This document shows positions 34,556 through 43,297 of a stretch of 64,000 bases of DNA, one piece after another. The stretch spans positions 5,651,001 through 5,715,000 of the forward strand of contig NZ_CP048834.1 in assembly GCF_012971745.1 (NCBI RefSeq), given 5' to 3'. The first letter of the stretch is position 1; every line of letters begins with the position of its first letter. The notes beneath the pieces are model-generated. The model was not told where the DNA came from, did no database searches, and worked only from the letters and a program-made list of their open reading frames with translations. The stretch is from Starkeya sp. ORNL1. GTDB lineage: Bacteria; Pseudomonadota; Alphaproteobacteria; Rhizobiales; Xanthobacteraceae. Position numbers and translations under genes: made by a program.

Positions 34556-35170
34556 TCACACAATGGCGAAATGTGCGTCCGTCGGCTGCATGTCGTTGAC
34601 CGGGATCATGTCCTGCGGGCAGGCGGAAAACACGATGATCAGGTCCATTTCGGCCCGCAGTGAAATGTGCTGGCCCGGCTCGCTGGTCGGGGGGGCGAAA
34701 GCGAGCCGTCCGTCCGGGTCGACCGGGACGTTCATGAAGAGGTTGAGCGGACTGGGAATCTCCGGGGCGGTGAGGCCGAGCGCCTGGAGCGCCAGGCAGA
34801 GATTGTCCGCGCAATTGTCGTGATGCCCTTCGGCGCCGAGCTGCTGGTAGCGATGGACGTCGCAGGCCGCGATCAGGGTGTCGTGGATACCGGGCGTCGT
34901 GTCCTCGATTACGGTGAGGATCGGCCGACGGCGGTTGGTGACCAGCGTGTCGCCCACCTTCGGGACCAGCTTCAGCAACGCGGCGTGGGAGTGTTCCATC
35001 GACATGAATTCGGCAATGTCGTCGGCGTTGAACGCCCAGGTGTCGACCACCTGCTTGCCGTGGGTATTGATGACCTGGATCGTTCGGCCCCTGGCGACAT
35101 GCGCGGCGATGCCGCGTCGCGCCGGAATTAGGACGGTCTCGCTTTGGCGGATATCGGGGCGCTGGTTCAA
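34556..35170 (-). CDS. DUF1989 family protein (urea carboxylase-associated family)
   Basis: A 204-aa protein of the DUF1989 family. Conserved pieces are RGIAAHVARGRTIQVINTHG, a cysteine pair in HHDNCADNLCLAL, and LNLFMNVPVDPDGRL near the C terminus. Members occur with urea and guanidine carboxylases, some as carboxyguanidine deiminase subunits, and some stand alone. No urea carboxylase is seen here, so a hydrolytic role on another nitrogen compound is likely. It diverges from the LysR at 35295 and shares its promoter region. Confidence 0.83.
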   Translation of the reverse strand: MNQRPDIRQSETVLIPARRGIAAHVARGRTIQVINTHGKQVVDTWAFNADDIAEFMSMEHSHAALLKLVPKVGDTLVTNRRRPILTVIEDTTPGIHDTLIAACDVHRYQQLGAEGHHDNCADNLCLALQALGLTAPEIPSPLNLFMNVPVDPDGRLAFAPPTSEPGQHISLRAEMDLIIVFSACPQDMIPVNDMQPTDAHFAIV

Positions 35171-35241
35171 CGCTGCTGTTCCTTCGTCGGCGGCCGCGCC
35201 GTGCAGCCGGTCCGATCGAGGAGATCACAGGACGCCGCCAA

Positions 35242-35259
35242 AATCTAATAATTCAGATT
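35242..35259. promoter_or_regulatory. LysR-type inverted repeat AATCT-N8-AGATT
   Basis: It lies in the AT-rich 124-bp gap between the divergent DUF1989 and LysR genes, 36 bp before the LysR ATG. The layout, with a LysR gene beside a divergently transcribed target, is classical for such sites. Confidence 0.45.
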
Positions 35260-35294
35260 GGCTCCGTTATAAGCAAAACATATAGTCTGCCGCT

Positions 35295-36170
35295 ATGCGC
35301 CTGCGCCAACTCGAATGCTTCCGAGCGCTGATGATCCACGGCACGATGACCCGTGCGGCGGAGCTGCTCGGCATATCGCAGCCTGCTGTCAGCACCACGA
35401 TCGCTGCGCTCGAACATGAGATCGGCCTGACCCTGTTCGTGCGGCGCGGCGGGCGGCTGCAGCCGACGCCCGAGGCCCATCTGTTCTATGCCGAGGCCGC
35501 ACGCGCTTTGGAGGCGGTCGAGAACACCACGCGCATCGCCGGCGAAATACGCGCTGGGCGGCGCGGACACCTCGCCATCGCCGCCTATCCCAGCATCTCG
35601 ATCAGCCTGCTGCCGCGAATATTGTCGCTGTTCCAGGCCAAACGCCCCGAATTGCAGATGAAGATCATCACGCGCAATTCCATGACGGTCCGGGAATTGA
35701 TGTCGACGCAGCAGTTCGACTTCGCCATTGCCGAACTGCCGGTCGACTACCCCACCACGCACATGGAAGTGTTCTCCTACTCATGCGAATGCATGATGCC
35801 GGTCGATCATCCACTCGCCGAGCGGGCGCGGATCACGCCGACGGACCTCGACGGCGTGCCGTTCGTCACGCTGTTTCGCGGCGATCCGATCTACCAGCAA
35901 CTCGCCGCCGCCTTCTCCGAACATGGCGCGCGCTGGAACGTGATCGCGGAGACCGAATTCTTCTCGACCGCGTGCGAGCTGGTCAGCGCCGGCTGCGGGG
36001 TCGGACTGGTCGATCCCGTGGTGAGCGCACCCTTCACTGCCAATGTCGTGCGCCGGCCATTCCTGCCCACGATCACCTATGAGATCGCGGTGCTCCACCC
36101 GACGCACGAGGAGCTGTCGCAGATCGCGCAGGATTTCCTCGCCACCCTCAGAACGCACCTCCGGCACTAG
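35295..36170 (+). CDS. LysR family transcriptional regulator
   Basis: A 291-aa regulator with N-terminal helix-turn-helix (RLRQLECFRALMIHGTMTRA, then ISQPAVSTTIAALE) and a C-terminal effector-binding domain (about 90-290). It is divergent from the DUF1989 gene, with an inverted repeat between them, so that gene is the likely target. It is distinct from the GcvA-like LysR at 33577. Effector unknown. Confidence 0.9.
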   Translation: MRLRQLECFRALMIHGTMTRAAELLGISQPAVSTTIAALEHEIGLTLFVRRGGRLQPTPEAHLFYAEAARALEAVENTTRIAGEIRAGRRGHLAIAAYPSISISLLPRILSLFQAKRPELQMKIITRNSMTVRELMSTQQFDFAIAELPVDYPTTHMEVFSYSCECMMPVDHPLAERARITPTDLDGVPFVTLFRGDPIYQQLAAAFSEHGARWNVIAETEFFSTACELVSAGCGVGLVDPVVSAPFTANVVRRPFLPTITYEIAVLHPTHEELSQIAQDFLATLRTHLRH

Positions 36171-36253
36171 ACGGTCCGGGCACTCCGGCTCGCGCCAGGA
36201 GCGATCGCAGCTTCTGGCCGGGACCCCGGTACTCAGACTTCGCCCGCTATCCT

Positions 36254-37144
36254 TTAATGCTGCCGCCGATCGCGCCGCCATGCCGCCGGTGTCTCGCCGA
36301 CGATGCGCCGGAACACCCGCGTAAGGTGCGCCTGGTCGAAGAAGCCGGCGGCGACCGCGACGTCGGTCAGCGACATGTCGGCTCGCAACAAGAGACCCTG
36401 AACCTTCTTGATCCGCTCGTTGATCTGCCACTGGTGCGGGGCCATGCCGGTTGACGCCTTGAAAGCGTGGCTGAAATGGGATTCGGACAGGTCGACCATC
36501 CCGGCCAATTCCTGCAACCGGATCCGGCGCAGGCAGTTCGCCTCGATATAGTCCACCACCCGCCGCAACTGCCAGGAGGCGAGGGGGCTGCGCTTGCGCT
36601 GGGTCCGGCCTTCGAGGCGCAGGAAATCGATCAGCAGCGCCGTGGTCAGGCTGTCGCCATAGAGTTCGTGAAACGCCTTCGGCGCGGCGCACTCGTCGGC
36701 GATCAGGCCGGCGAGGTTAAGCATGCGCGGGTCGGAGAACATCAGCCGCGGCGTGTTGAAATGCTGCAGCGAGAACTCCTCGCCGAGCCGTTGGCGCAGC
36801 GCCTCCATGTCGAAATGCAGGTCGAGGTGGCGGATATAGGTGGCGTCGTCGAAACGTGTCCAGAGTGGCACGCCTGCCGGGATGAAGCTGATCTGGCGTG
36901 CTGCGTGCGCCATCTGTTCCGGCGCGCGGTCAGGCGCCAGGCGAAGGTCGAAGCCGCCGCCCGCACGGTCCAGCAGGATGAACAGCCGCGGGTCCTGCGA
37001 AATATACTCGCCGCCGGCGCCGACCGTGCCCTCCGCCTCCCAGACCTCGGCCAGCACGCCGTGCCAGGAACGGCGATGGCCCTTGCCGATGACCGAGATG
37101 CCCTGGCGCGCCGCCGTCATGCGCGGCCGGAACGGAAGCGTCAT
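36254..37144 (-). CDS. AraC family transcriptional regulator of siderophore uptake
   Basis: A 296-aa regulator with an N-terminal ligand-binding domain (about 1-175) and a C-terminal double helix-turn-helix (about 190-290: IRLQELAGMVDLSESHFSHAF, and LTDVAVAAGFFDQAHLTRVF). GGAGGAGAATGA precedes the ATG on its strand. It diverges from the TonB-dependent receptor gene 248 bp away. AraC regulators at such positions commonly sense the ferric siderophore and activate its uptake genes. Confidence 0.88.
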   Translation of the reverse strand: MTLPFRPRMTAARQGISVIGKGHRRSWHGVLAEVWEAEGTVGAGGEYISQDPRLFILLDRAGGGFDLRLAPDRAPEQMAHAARQISFIPAGVPLWTRFDDATYIRHLDLHFDMEALRQRLGEEFSLQHFNTPRLMFSDPRMLNLAGLIADECAAPKAFHELYGDSLTTALLIDFLRLEGRTQRKRSPLASWQLRRVVDYIEANCLRRIRLQELAGMVDLSESHFSHAFKASTGMAPHQWQINERIKKVQGLLLRADMSLTDVAVAAGFFDQAHLTRVFRRIVGETPAAWRRDRRQH

Positions 37145-37203
37145 TCATTCTCCTCCGCGGCTACGAAGTGTTGCCATGCGCCTATGGTGTCTCTGCCGTG
37201 CAA

Positions 37204-37216
37204 CGCTATCGTAGCG
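37204..37216. promoter_or_regulatory. Palindrome CGCTATCGTAGCG in the receptor control region
   Basis: A 13-bp palindrome (CGCTA-TCG-TAGCG), followed six bases on by another perfect palindrome CAACGTTG (37222-37229), between the divergent AraC and receptor genes. Either may be an operator. I see no clear Fur, RirA or Irr box in this gap. Confidence 0.35.
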
Positions 37217-37392
37217 CTGTACAACGTTGGCCGCTAAAAACCCAAAAACGTGCTATCGGGCACAACAATGACCAATCAGCGCAAAAACGCAATTGCTACT
37301 AGCGTCGTGTAAGGCACGGAAATGGCAAATCTTTTGTTTCGAATATTTCCGAACTGCCGCGCGCATGGCTGCCGTTGATTGGAGCGATTACA

Positions 37393-39633
37393 ATGTACGC
37401 TAAGAGGTTCGGTTTTCTTCTTCTTGGCAGCGCGATGGCGGTGGTGCCACCGCTCGCGGTCGCCCGTGCCCAGGACGCATCGCCTTCGACGACGGAGCTC
37501 GAAACCATTTCGGTCGAGGGCGAGGCCGACAACGGCACCGGGCCGGTCAATGGCTATGTCGCCACCCAGACCACCAGCGGCATGAAGACCGACGTGCCGA
37601 TCGTCGAGATCCCGCAATCGGTGTCGGTGATCGGCCGCGACGAGATCGACGATCGCCGCGCGCTGAAGGTCGACGAGGCGCTGCGCTACACCGCCGGCGT
37701 GGTCTCCGCGCCCTATGGCGGCCCGGACCCGGACACCGACTGGTTCTACATCCGCGGCTTCAACGCCACCCAGACCGGCGTCTTCCTCGATAATCTGTCG
37801 CTCTACAGCTACGGCTTCGGCGGCTTCCAGGTCGACCCCTTCACGCTTGAGCGCATCGAGGTGCTGAAGGGCCCGTCCTCGGTGCTTTATGGCGGCTCCA
37901 ATCCCGGCGGCATCGTCAACATGATCAGCAAGCGGCCGCAGGACGGACCGCTGCGTTATGTCGAGACCGGCATCAATAATTTCGGCAATGGCTATTTCGC
38001 CTTCGACATCGGTGATTCCTTCGGCGGCAGCACGCCGAACAAGGACGTCATCGGCAAGGCTCCGCCCGCACCCGCCGAACCCTATTGGGCCTATCGCATC
38101 ACCGGGCGCATCGCCGGCGGCGGCCAGCACACCGAGGAGAGCGAGGATTTCCGCGGCGTGATCATGCCGCAGGTCACCTACCGCCCGAACGACCAGAACG
38201 AGCTGACCGTCTATGCCCAGTTCGCCGCGCTCGACCAGATCAATGTCGGCGGCGGCTTCCTGCCCTATTACGGCACGGTGAAGAACGCCTCGTTCGGCAA
38301 GATCGCCCGCGACGCCTATTTCGGCGAGCCCAGCCTAGACAATAGCCGCTACAGCCAGACCATGGTCGGCTACGAGTTCGAGCACATCTTCGAAAGCGAT
38401 TGGACCTTCAATTCCAGCGCCCGCTACGGCCATTTGGACAAGCGCGAGATCGGGCCGTACCCGTACGGCTATGTCGATCCCGACTATCCCTATGGCGGCG
38501 GCCCGAAGCCTGCCACGCCGGACAATCTGCTGTACCGCATCGGCTTCGAAGGCAATTCCATCGTCGATAGCTTCGCCACCGACAATCGCTTCGGCAAGAA
38601 ATTCTCCACCGCCGGGATCGACCATGATTTCCTGGCTGGCGTCGACTACACGCTCTACCGGCTGGACAATGTCCAGGCTTCGGGCGGCGGCACGCCGATC
38701 AGCGCCACCGACCCGGTCTATGGCGTGCCGCAGGGCCCCACCTTCATCTACATGGACCAGGTGCTGACCCAGCAGCGGGTCGGCGCCTATGTGCAGGACC
38801 AGATGCGCTTCGGCGGCGGCTGGATCCTCACGCTGAACGGGCGCTACGACTATGTCGACACCGATTCCGAAAGCCCGGCGCAATATGCGTTCTCGCCCAA
38901 CTACAAGAGCAACGACACCGCCACCACTGGCCGCGCCGGCCTCGGCTATGAGTTCGCCAATGGCGTGACGCCCTATGTCAGCGTGTCGAGCTTCTTCAAC
39001 CCGCTGGTAGGCACGACCGCGACCAATCAGGGCCTGGAACCCGAGAAGGGCTACCAGTACGAGGCCGGCGTCAAATACGAGCCGGGCTTCATGGATGCGC
39101 TGATCACCGCATCGGTGTTCCAGATCACCAAGCAGAACGTGGTGGTCAGCGATCCCAATCCGCCCTTCATATCGTCGCAGATCGGCGAAGTGCGCTCCAC
39201 CGGCTTCGAGATCGAAGGCAAGGCCAACATCACCAGGAATTTCCGCGTGCTTGCCAGCCTGACCATCCTCGACATGGAGATCACCGACGATGCCAACGCT
39301 GCACTCATCGGCAACTTCCCGATGCTGGTACCGGATGTCACGGCTTCCGCCTGGGCCAATTACAAGTTCGACCAGGGCCCGCTGAAGGATGTCAGCCTGG
39401 GAGCCGGCGTGCGCTATATCGGCTCGTCCTGGATCGACAACGCCAACACGCTCCAGGTGCCGAGCGCCACTTTGTTCGATGCCGCCATCCGCTATGAGCG
39501 CGACAGCTGGGGCGTCGCGCTCAACGTTAACAACGTGTTCGACAAGGTCTATGTCGCCGGCTGCCAGGGCCTCACCGGCTGCGGCTATGGCGACAGCCGG
39601 ACCCTCACCTTGTCGGCCCACTACAAATGGTAG
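37393..39633 (+). CDS. TonB-dependent ferric siderophore receptor
   Basis: A 746-aa outer-membrane receptor. A signal peptide (about residues 1-26, ending VARAQ) is followed by a TonB-box-like LETISVEG, the plug domain (about 55-175: EIPQSVSVIGRDEI, then LKGPSSVLYGGSNPGG) and a 22-strand barrel. The protein ends in aromatic YKW, as barrels do. FhuA/FoxA-type siderophore receptors share the plug motifs. The ATG at 37393 has GGAG eight bases before it. A TTG in frame at 37375 is less likely. It heads the uptake operon 37393-44354. Confidence 0.92.
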   Translation: MYAKRFGFLLLGSAMAVVPPLAVARAQDASPSTTELETISVEGEADNGTGPVNGYVATQTTSGMKTDVPIVEIPQSVSVIGRDEIDDRRALKVDEALRYTAGVVSAPYGGPDPDTDWFYIRGFNATQTGVFLDNLSLYSYGFGGFQVDPFTLERIEVLKGPSSVLYGGSNPGGIVNMISKRPQDGPLRYVETGINNFGNGYFAFDIGDSFGGSTPNKDVIGKAPPAPAEPYWAYRITGRIAGGGQHTEESEDFRGVIMPQVTYRPNDQNELTVYAQFAALDQINVGGGFLPYYGTVKNASFGKIARDAYFGEPSLDNSRYSQTMVGYEFEHIFESDWTFNSSARYGHLDKREIGPYPYGYVDPDYPYGGGPKPATPDNLLYRIGFEGNSIVDSFATDNRFGKKFSTAGIDHDFLAGVDYTLYRLDNVQASGGGTPISATDPVYGVPQGPTFIYMDQVLTQQRVGAYVQDQMRFGGGWILTLNGRYDYVDTDSESPAQYAFSPNYKSNDTATTGRAGLGYEFANGVTPYVSVSSFFNPLVGTTATNQGLEPEKGYQYEAGVKYEPGFMDALITASVFQITKQNVVVSDPNPPFISSQIGEVRSTGFEIEGKANITRNFRVLASLTILDMEITDDANAALIGNFPMLVPDVTASAWANYKFDQGPLKDVSLGAGVRYIGSSWIDNANTLQVPSATLFDAAIRYERDSWGVALNVNNVFDKVYVAGCQGLTGCGYGDSRTLTLSAHYKW

Positions 39634-39634
39634 C

Positions 39635-40435
39635 ATGAACCGCGCCTCTCCCATCGATGACGCCCCGATCTTCGAGCTCGACGGCGTGAGCTATGCGGTC
39701 CCCGGCCGGCAGATCCTGGTGCCGCTGTCGCTCACGCTGGCACCGGGCCGCATCTGCGGGCTGATCGGCCCCAACGGCTCGGGCAAGAGCACGCTGATGC
39801 GCTTGCTGGCGCGGCAACTCGCGCCCGCTTCCGGCAGCCTCCGCTTCGGCGGGCGAGCGTATCCCGAATGGAGCGAGCGCGAGTTCGCCCGCCACGTCGC
39901 CTATATGCCGCAATTCACGCCGCGCTCGGACGGCATGAATGTGCGCGAGCTGGTCGCGCTTGGCCGCTATCCCTGGCACGGCATGCTCGGCCGCTTCACC
40001 AGCGAGGATGCCGGCAAGGTGGAGGACGCCATCCGCCGCACCGGGTTGGAGCCGCTGGCCCATCGCATCGTCGACAGCCTCTCCGGCGGCGAGCGCCAGC
40101 GCGCCTGGCTGGCGCTGATGCTGGCGCAGGACACGCACTGCTTGCTGCTCGACGAGCCGACCTCGGCGCTCGACGTTGCCCATGAGACCGCCATGCTCGA
40201 CCTCGTCCGCGAGCTCGGCCATGAACGCGGGGCCGCCGTCGTCGTGGTGCTGCACGACATCAATCTCGCCGCGCGCATCTGCGACGACATCGTCGCGCTG
40301 CGCGACGGCCGGGTGCTCGCCCAGGCTCCGGCTCACGACATCATGCAGCCCGACACGCTCGCCGCGATCTACGGGGTGCCGATGGGCATTATCCCGCACC
40401 CGACCCGCGGCGAGCCGCTCAGCTACGTGCTGTGA
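39635..40435 (+). CDS. fhuC: Iron-siderophore ABC transporter ATP-binding protein (FhuC/FecE type)
   Basis: A 266-aa ATPase with Walker A GPNGSGKST, signature LSGGERQR, Walker [13 protein letters not shown] and switch HDINLAA, all in the order and form of the FecE/FhuC class. It begins two bases after the receptor stop. Its own stop overlaps the next gene (TGATG). It drives the fused permease at 41321. Confidence 0.92.
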   Translation: MNRASPIDDAPIFELDGVSYAVPGRQILVPLSLTLAPGRICGLIGPNGSGKSTLMRLLARQLAPASGSLRFGGRAYPEWSEREFARHVAYMPQFTPRSDGMNVRELVALGRYPWHGMLGRFTSEDAGKVEDAIRRTGLEPLAHRIVDSLSGGERQRAWLALMLAQDTHCLLLDEPTSALDVAHETAMLDLVRELGHERGAAVVVVLHDINLAARICDDIVALRDGRVLAQAPAHDIMQPDTLAAIYGVPMGIIPHPTRGEPLSYVL

Positions 40436-41334
40436 TGCGGGAACATGGCCCCTTGCTGAACCGCCGGCAGGCACTGGCCGCGGGCGCCGCGCTCCTCGCC
40501 GGCACGGCATGGCCGAAGGGTGCCGTGAGCGCTGCCGCCACGTGCCCGGCGACGCTGGACTGGGCGATCCTGGAGACGCTGCTCGCGATTGGCGCGCCGC
40601 CGGTGGCTGCAACCGAGCTGGTGCAGTTCCGCGACGTGGCGGTGGAGCCGGCGGTGCCATTGAGCGTCACCGATCTCGGGCTGCGCGGCCTGCCGAATTT
40701 CGAGACGCTGCTGCTGGCGCGGCCCGACATCATCTTCAATTCCAACTTCTACGCCTCGTCCGAGCCGTTGCTGGCGCGCATCGCGCCGGTCGAGAGCCTC
40801 AGTATCTATGTGCCCGGCAAGCCACCCTTCGACGCCGCGGTCGAGATGACCCGCGCCATCGGCGCCCGTCTAGGGCGGGCGGAGGCGGAGGACTTCATCA
40901 CCCGCACCAGCGATGACATGGCGACCTTGAGCGCCCGGCTCGGTGGGAGGCCGCGTGCGGTGCTGCCGATCAATCTCGGCGATGCCCGGCACTTCCGCAC
41001 CTTCGGCGCCGACAGCATGTTTGGCGCGGCGCTGGAGCAACTCGGCCTCGTCAATGCCTGGAAGGCGCCGACCAGCTATTCGGCGACCGCCCCGGTCGGG
41101 CTCGAAGCTCTCGCCGGCTATGATGACGCATGGATCGCGCTGATCGGGCCGACGCCTCGGGAAGTCGGCCCCGTGCTCGCCCGCAGCGCCTTCTGGAACG
41201 CGCTGCCTGCGGTACGGAGCGGGCGCGTGCTGGATCTCGGCCCGGTCAATCCGTTCGGTGCGCTGCCGGCCATGGCGCGCTTCGCCCGGCTGCTGGTCGA
41301 GGCACTCGTCGCGAAGGGCCGTGGCCTTGGCTGA
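40435..41334 (+). CDS. fhuD: Iron-siderophore ABC transporter binding protein (FhuD type)
   Basis: A 299-aa periplasmic binding protein of the FhuD/BtuF fold. The signal segment has a twin arginine (NRRQALAAGAALLAG), so export by the Tat route is possible, as for E. coli FhuD. Later motifs, LLLARPDIIFNSNF and the C-terminal FARLLVEAL, fit family 8 binding proteins. The ATG overlaps the ATPase stop. A GTG one codon earlier is possible. It hands the ferric siderophore to the permease. Confidence 0.88.
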   Translation: MREHGPLLNRRQALAAGAALLAGTAWPKGAVSAAATCPATLDWAILETLLAIGAPPVAATELVQFRDVAVEPAVPLSVTDLGLRGLPNFETLLLARPDIIFNSNFYASSEPLLARIAPVESLSIYVPGKPPFDAAVEMTRAIGARLGRAEAEDFITRTSDDMATLSARLGGRPRAVLPINLGDARHFRTFGADSMFGAALEQLGLVNAWKAPTSYSATAPVGLEALAGYDDAWIALIGPTPREVGPVLARSAFWNALPAVRSGRVLDLGPVNPFGALPAMARFARLLVEALVAKGRGLG

Positions 41335-43297
41335 CATCGGCTCCTCGCTGCGCCTGCTGCGGCCCTGGGTCGGGCTTGGCCTCCTTGCTCTGGCTCTGTT
41401 CGCCGCAGTGCTGGAGACGCGGCCGTCGCTGCTGGGTCCGGATGCGTTGGCGCTCGACCGCATCCTGCTGATGCACTCCCTGCTGCCCCGGGCCGCGACC
41501 GCGCTGCTGTGCGGCGCCGCGCTCGGGCTTTCCGGCGCGCTGCTGCAAAGGGTGCTGCGCAATCCGATCGCCGATCCCTCGACGCTCGGCATCGCCGCCG
41601 GCGCGCAGCTTGCGCTGACGCTGGCCATGACCTTTGCGCCGGCACTGGTCGCCGTCTCGCGCGAGGGCGTGGCGCTGGCCGGAGGCGCTGCCGCCGCGGC
41701 GGGCGTGCTGGCGCTTTCCTGGAAGCGCGGGCTCGATCCGGTCATCGTCGTGCTGTCCGGCATGGTGATCTCGATGATCGCGGCGGCCCTCGGCGCCTTC
41801 GTCGTGCTCGCCCGCGGCGAGTATCTGATGTCGCTCTACATCTGGGGCGCCGGCTCGCTCAGCCTGCAGAGCTGGGACGCGCCGATCACCATCGCCACCC
41901 GGCTCTCCGTCGGCGTGGTGGCCGCGGTGCTGCTGCTGCGCCCGCTCGCCATTCTCGGCCTCGACGATGCCGGCGCGCGCAGCCTCGGCGTCGGCCTGCT
42001 GGCGACGCGGCTGATGGTCATGCTTCTCGCCGTCTGGCTTGCCGCCACGGTGACGGCGGAGGTCGGCATCATCGGCTTCGTCGGGCTCGCAGCGCCGGCC
42101 TTCGCCCGGCTCGCCGGCGCGCGCACGCCGCGCCAGATCCTGCTGGTCGCGCCGATTGCCGGCGCCGTCGTGCTCTCCATCACCGACAGCGCGGTGCAGC
42201 TTGCCGGCTCCGGCTTCGCCGATCTGGCGCCGACCGGCGCCGCCACCGCGCTGCTCGGCGGGCCGCTGCTGCTGTGGCTGCTGCCGCGCGTGCGCTCCAC
42301 TGACCGGGCACCCGCGGGTCTCGTCGCGCCGCTGTCAATGCTGAAGCCAAGCTCTGGCAATGCCACACCATTGCTCCTGTTGGCGGCCGCGTTGATCGTC
42401 CTTGCCCTGTTGGTGGGGCGCGGACCGGACGGCTGGGACATCGCCACCGGAGACCTGTTCAGCGAGTTGCTGGCGTTCCGCGGGCCGCGGCTGGTGGCGG
42501 CCGGTGCAGCCGGTGTCATGCTCGCCGCCGCCGGCACGCTGATGCAGCGCATCACCGCCAATCCGATGGCAAGTCCGGAACTGCTCGGGGTCGGCGCCGG
42601 CAGCGGCGTCGGCCTCGCCGCGGTGCTGTTCCTCGTCGGATTCCCCGGTCCCATCCTCATGCTGGGCGGCATGGCGGCCGGCGCCCTGGTGGCGCTCATT
42701 GTCATGCTCATCGTCGCTGCGCGGTCCAGTTTCGGTCCGGAGCGGCTGCTGCTGGCAGGCATCGCGGTGGGCGCCTTCTCGATGGCGATCCTTTCCGCCG
42801 TGCTGGCCGGTGGGGGCATGCGCGCCTATGCGCTGCTGGTGTGGCTGTCGGGCTCCACCAACCGGGTCGGCCCATTCGAAGCGACGACGGCCCTCGTCGC
42901 AGCGCTGGTGCTGGCGGCGCCGCTCTTCCTGTTCGCCCGCTGGCTCGACATCCTGCCGCTCGGCGCCGATGTCGGGCGCTGCGTCGGGCTGAAGGTCGGC
43001 CGGGCGCGGCTGGTGCTGGCGCTGTTCGCCGCCGGGCTGACGGCGATCTCCTCCTTCATCGTCGGCCCGCTCAGCCTCGTCGGGCTGCTCGCGCCGCATC
43101 TCGCCGCCCGCTTCCCGCGCGGACGCACCCGGCTGGCGGCCGCGATGCTGATCGGGGCGACGCTGCTCATCGGCGCCGACTGGCTCTCCCGCATTGTCGC
43201 CTTCCCCTATCAGGTGCCGGTCGGACTGTTCGCCGCGCTCATCGGCGGGCCGTATCTGCTTCGGCTGCTCCGGCATGGAGACGCAAACCATGGCTGA
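41321..43297 (+). CDS. fhuB: Fused iron-siderophore ABC permease (FhuB type)
   Basis: A 658-aa membrane protein made of two tandem FecCD-type permease halves (about 1-330 and 340-658), like FhuB of E. coli. Each half has the family motif: QRVLRNPIADPSTLGIAAGA in the first and QRITANPMASPELLGVGAGS in the second. About twenty hydrophobic segments are visible. The likely start is a GTG at 41321, overlapping the binding protein gene by 14 bases. A longer open frame begins at 41258. A fused permease supports a hydroxamate-type siderophore as substrate. Confidence 0.9.
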   Translation: MALADIGSSLRLLRPWVGLGLLALALFAAVLETRPSLLGPDALALDRILLMHSLLPRAATALLCGAALGLSGALLQRVLRNPIADPSTLGIAAGAQLALTLAMTFAPALVAVSREGVALAGGAAAAAGVLALSWKRGLDPVIVVLSGMVISMIAAALGAFVVLARGEYLMSLYIWGAGSLSLQSWDAPITIATRLSVGVVAAVLLLRPLAILGLDDAGARSLGVGLLATRLMVMLLAVWLAATVTAEVGIIGFVGLAAPAFARLAGARTPRQILLVAPIAGAVVLSITDSAVQLAGSGFADLAPTGAATALLGGPLLLWLLPRVRSTDRAPAGLVAPLSMLKPSSGNATPLLLLAAALIVLALLVGRGPDGWDIATGDLFSELLAFRGPRLVAAGAAGVMLAAAGTLMQRITANPMASPELLGVGAGSGVGLAAVLFLVGFPGPILMLGGMAAGALVALIVMLIVAARSSFGPERLLLAGIAVGAFSMAILSAVLAGGGMRAYALLVWLSGSTNRVGPFEATTALVAALVLAAPLFLFARWLDILPLGADVGRCVGLKVGRARLVLALFAAGLTAISSFIVGPLSLVGLLAPHLAARFPRGRTRLAAAMLIGATLLIGADWLSRIVAFPYQVPVGLFAALIGGPYLLRLLRHGDANHG

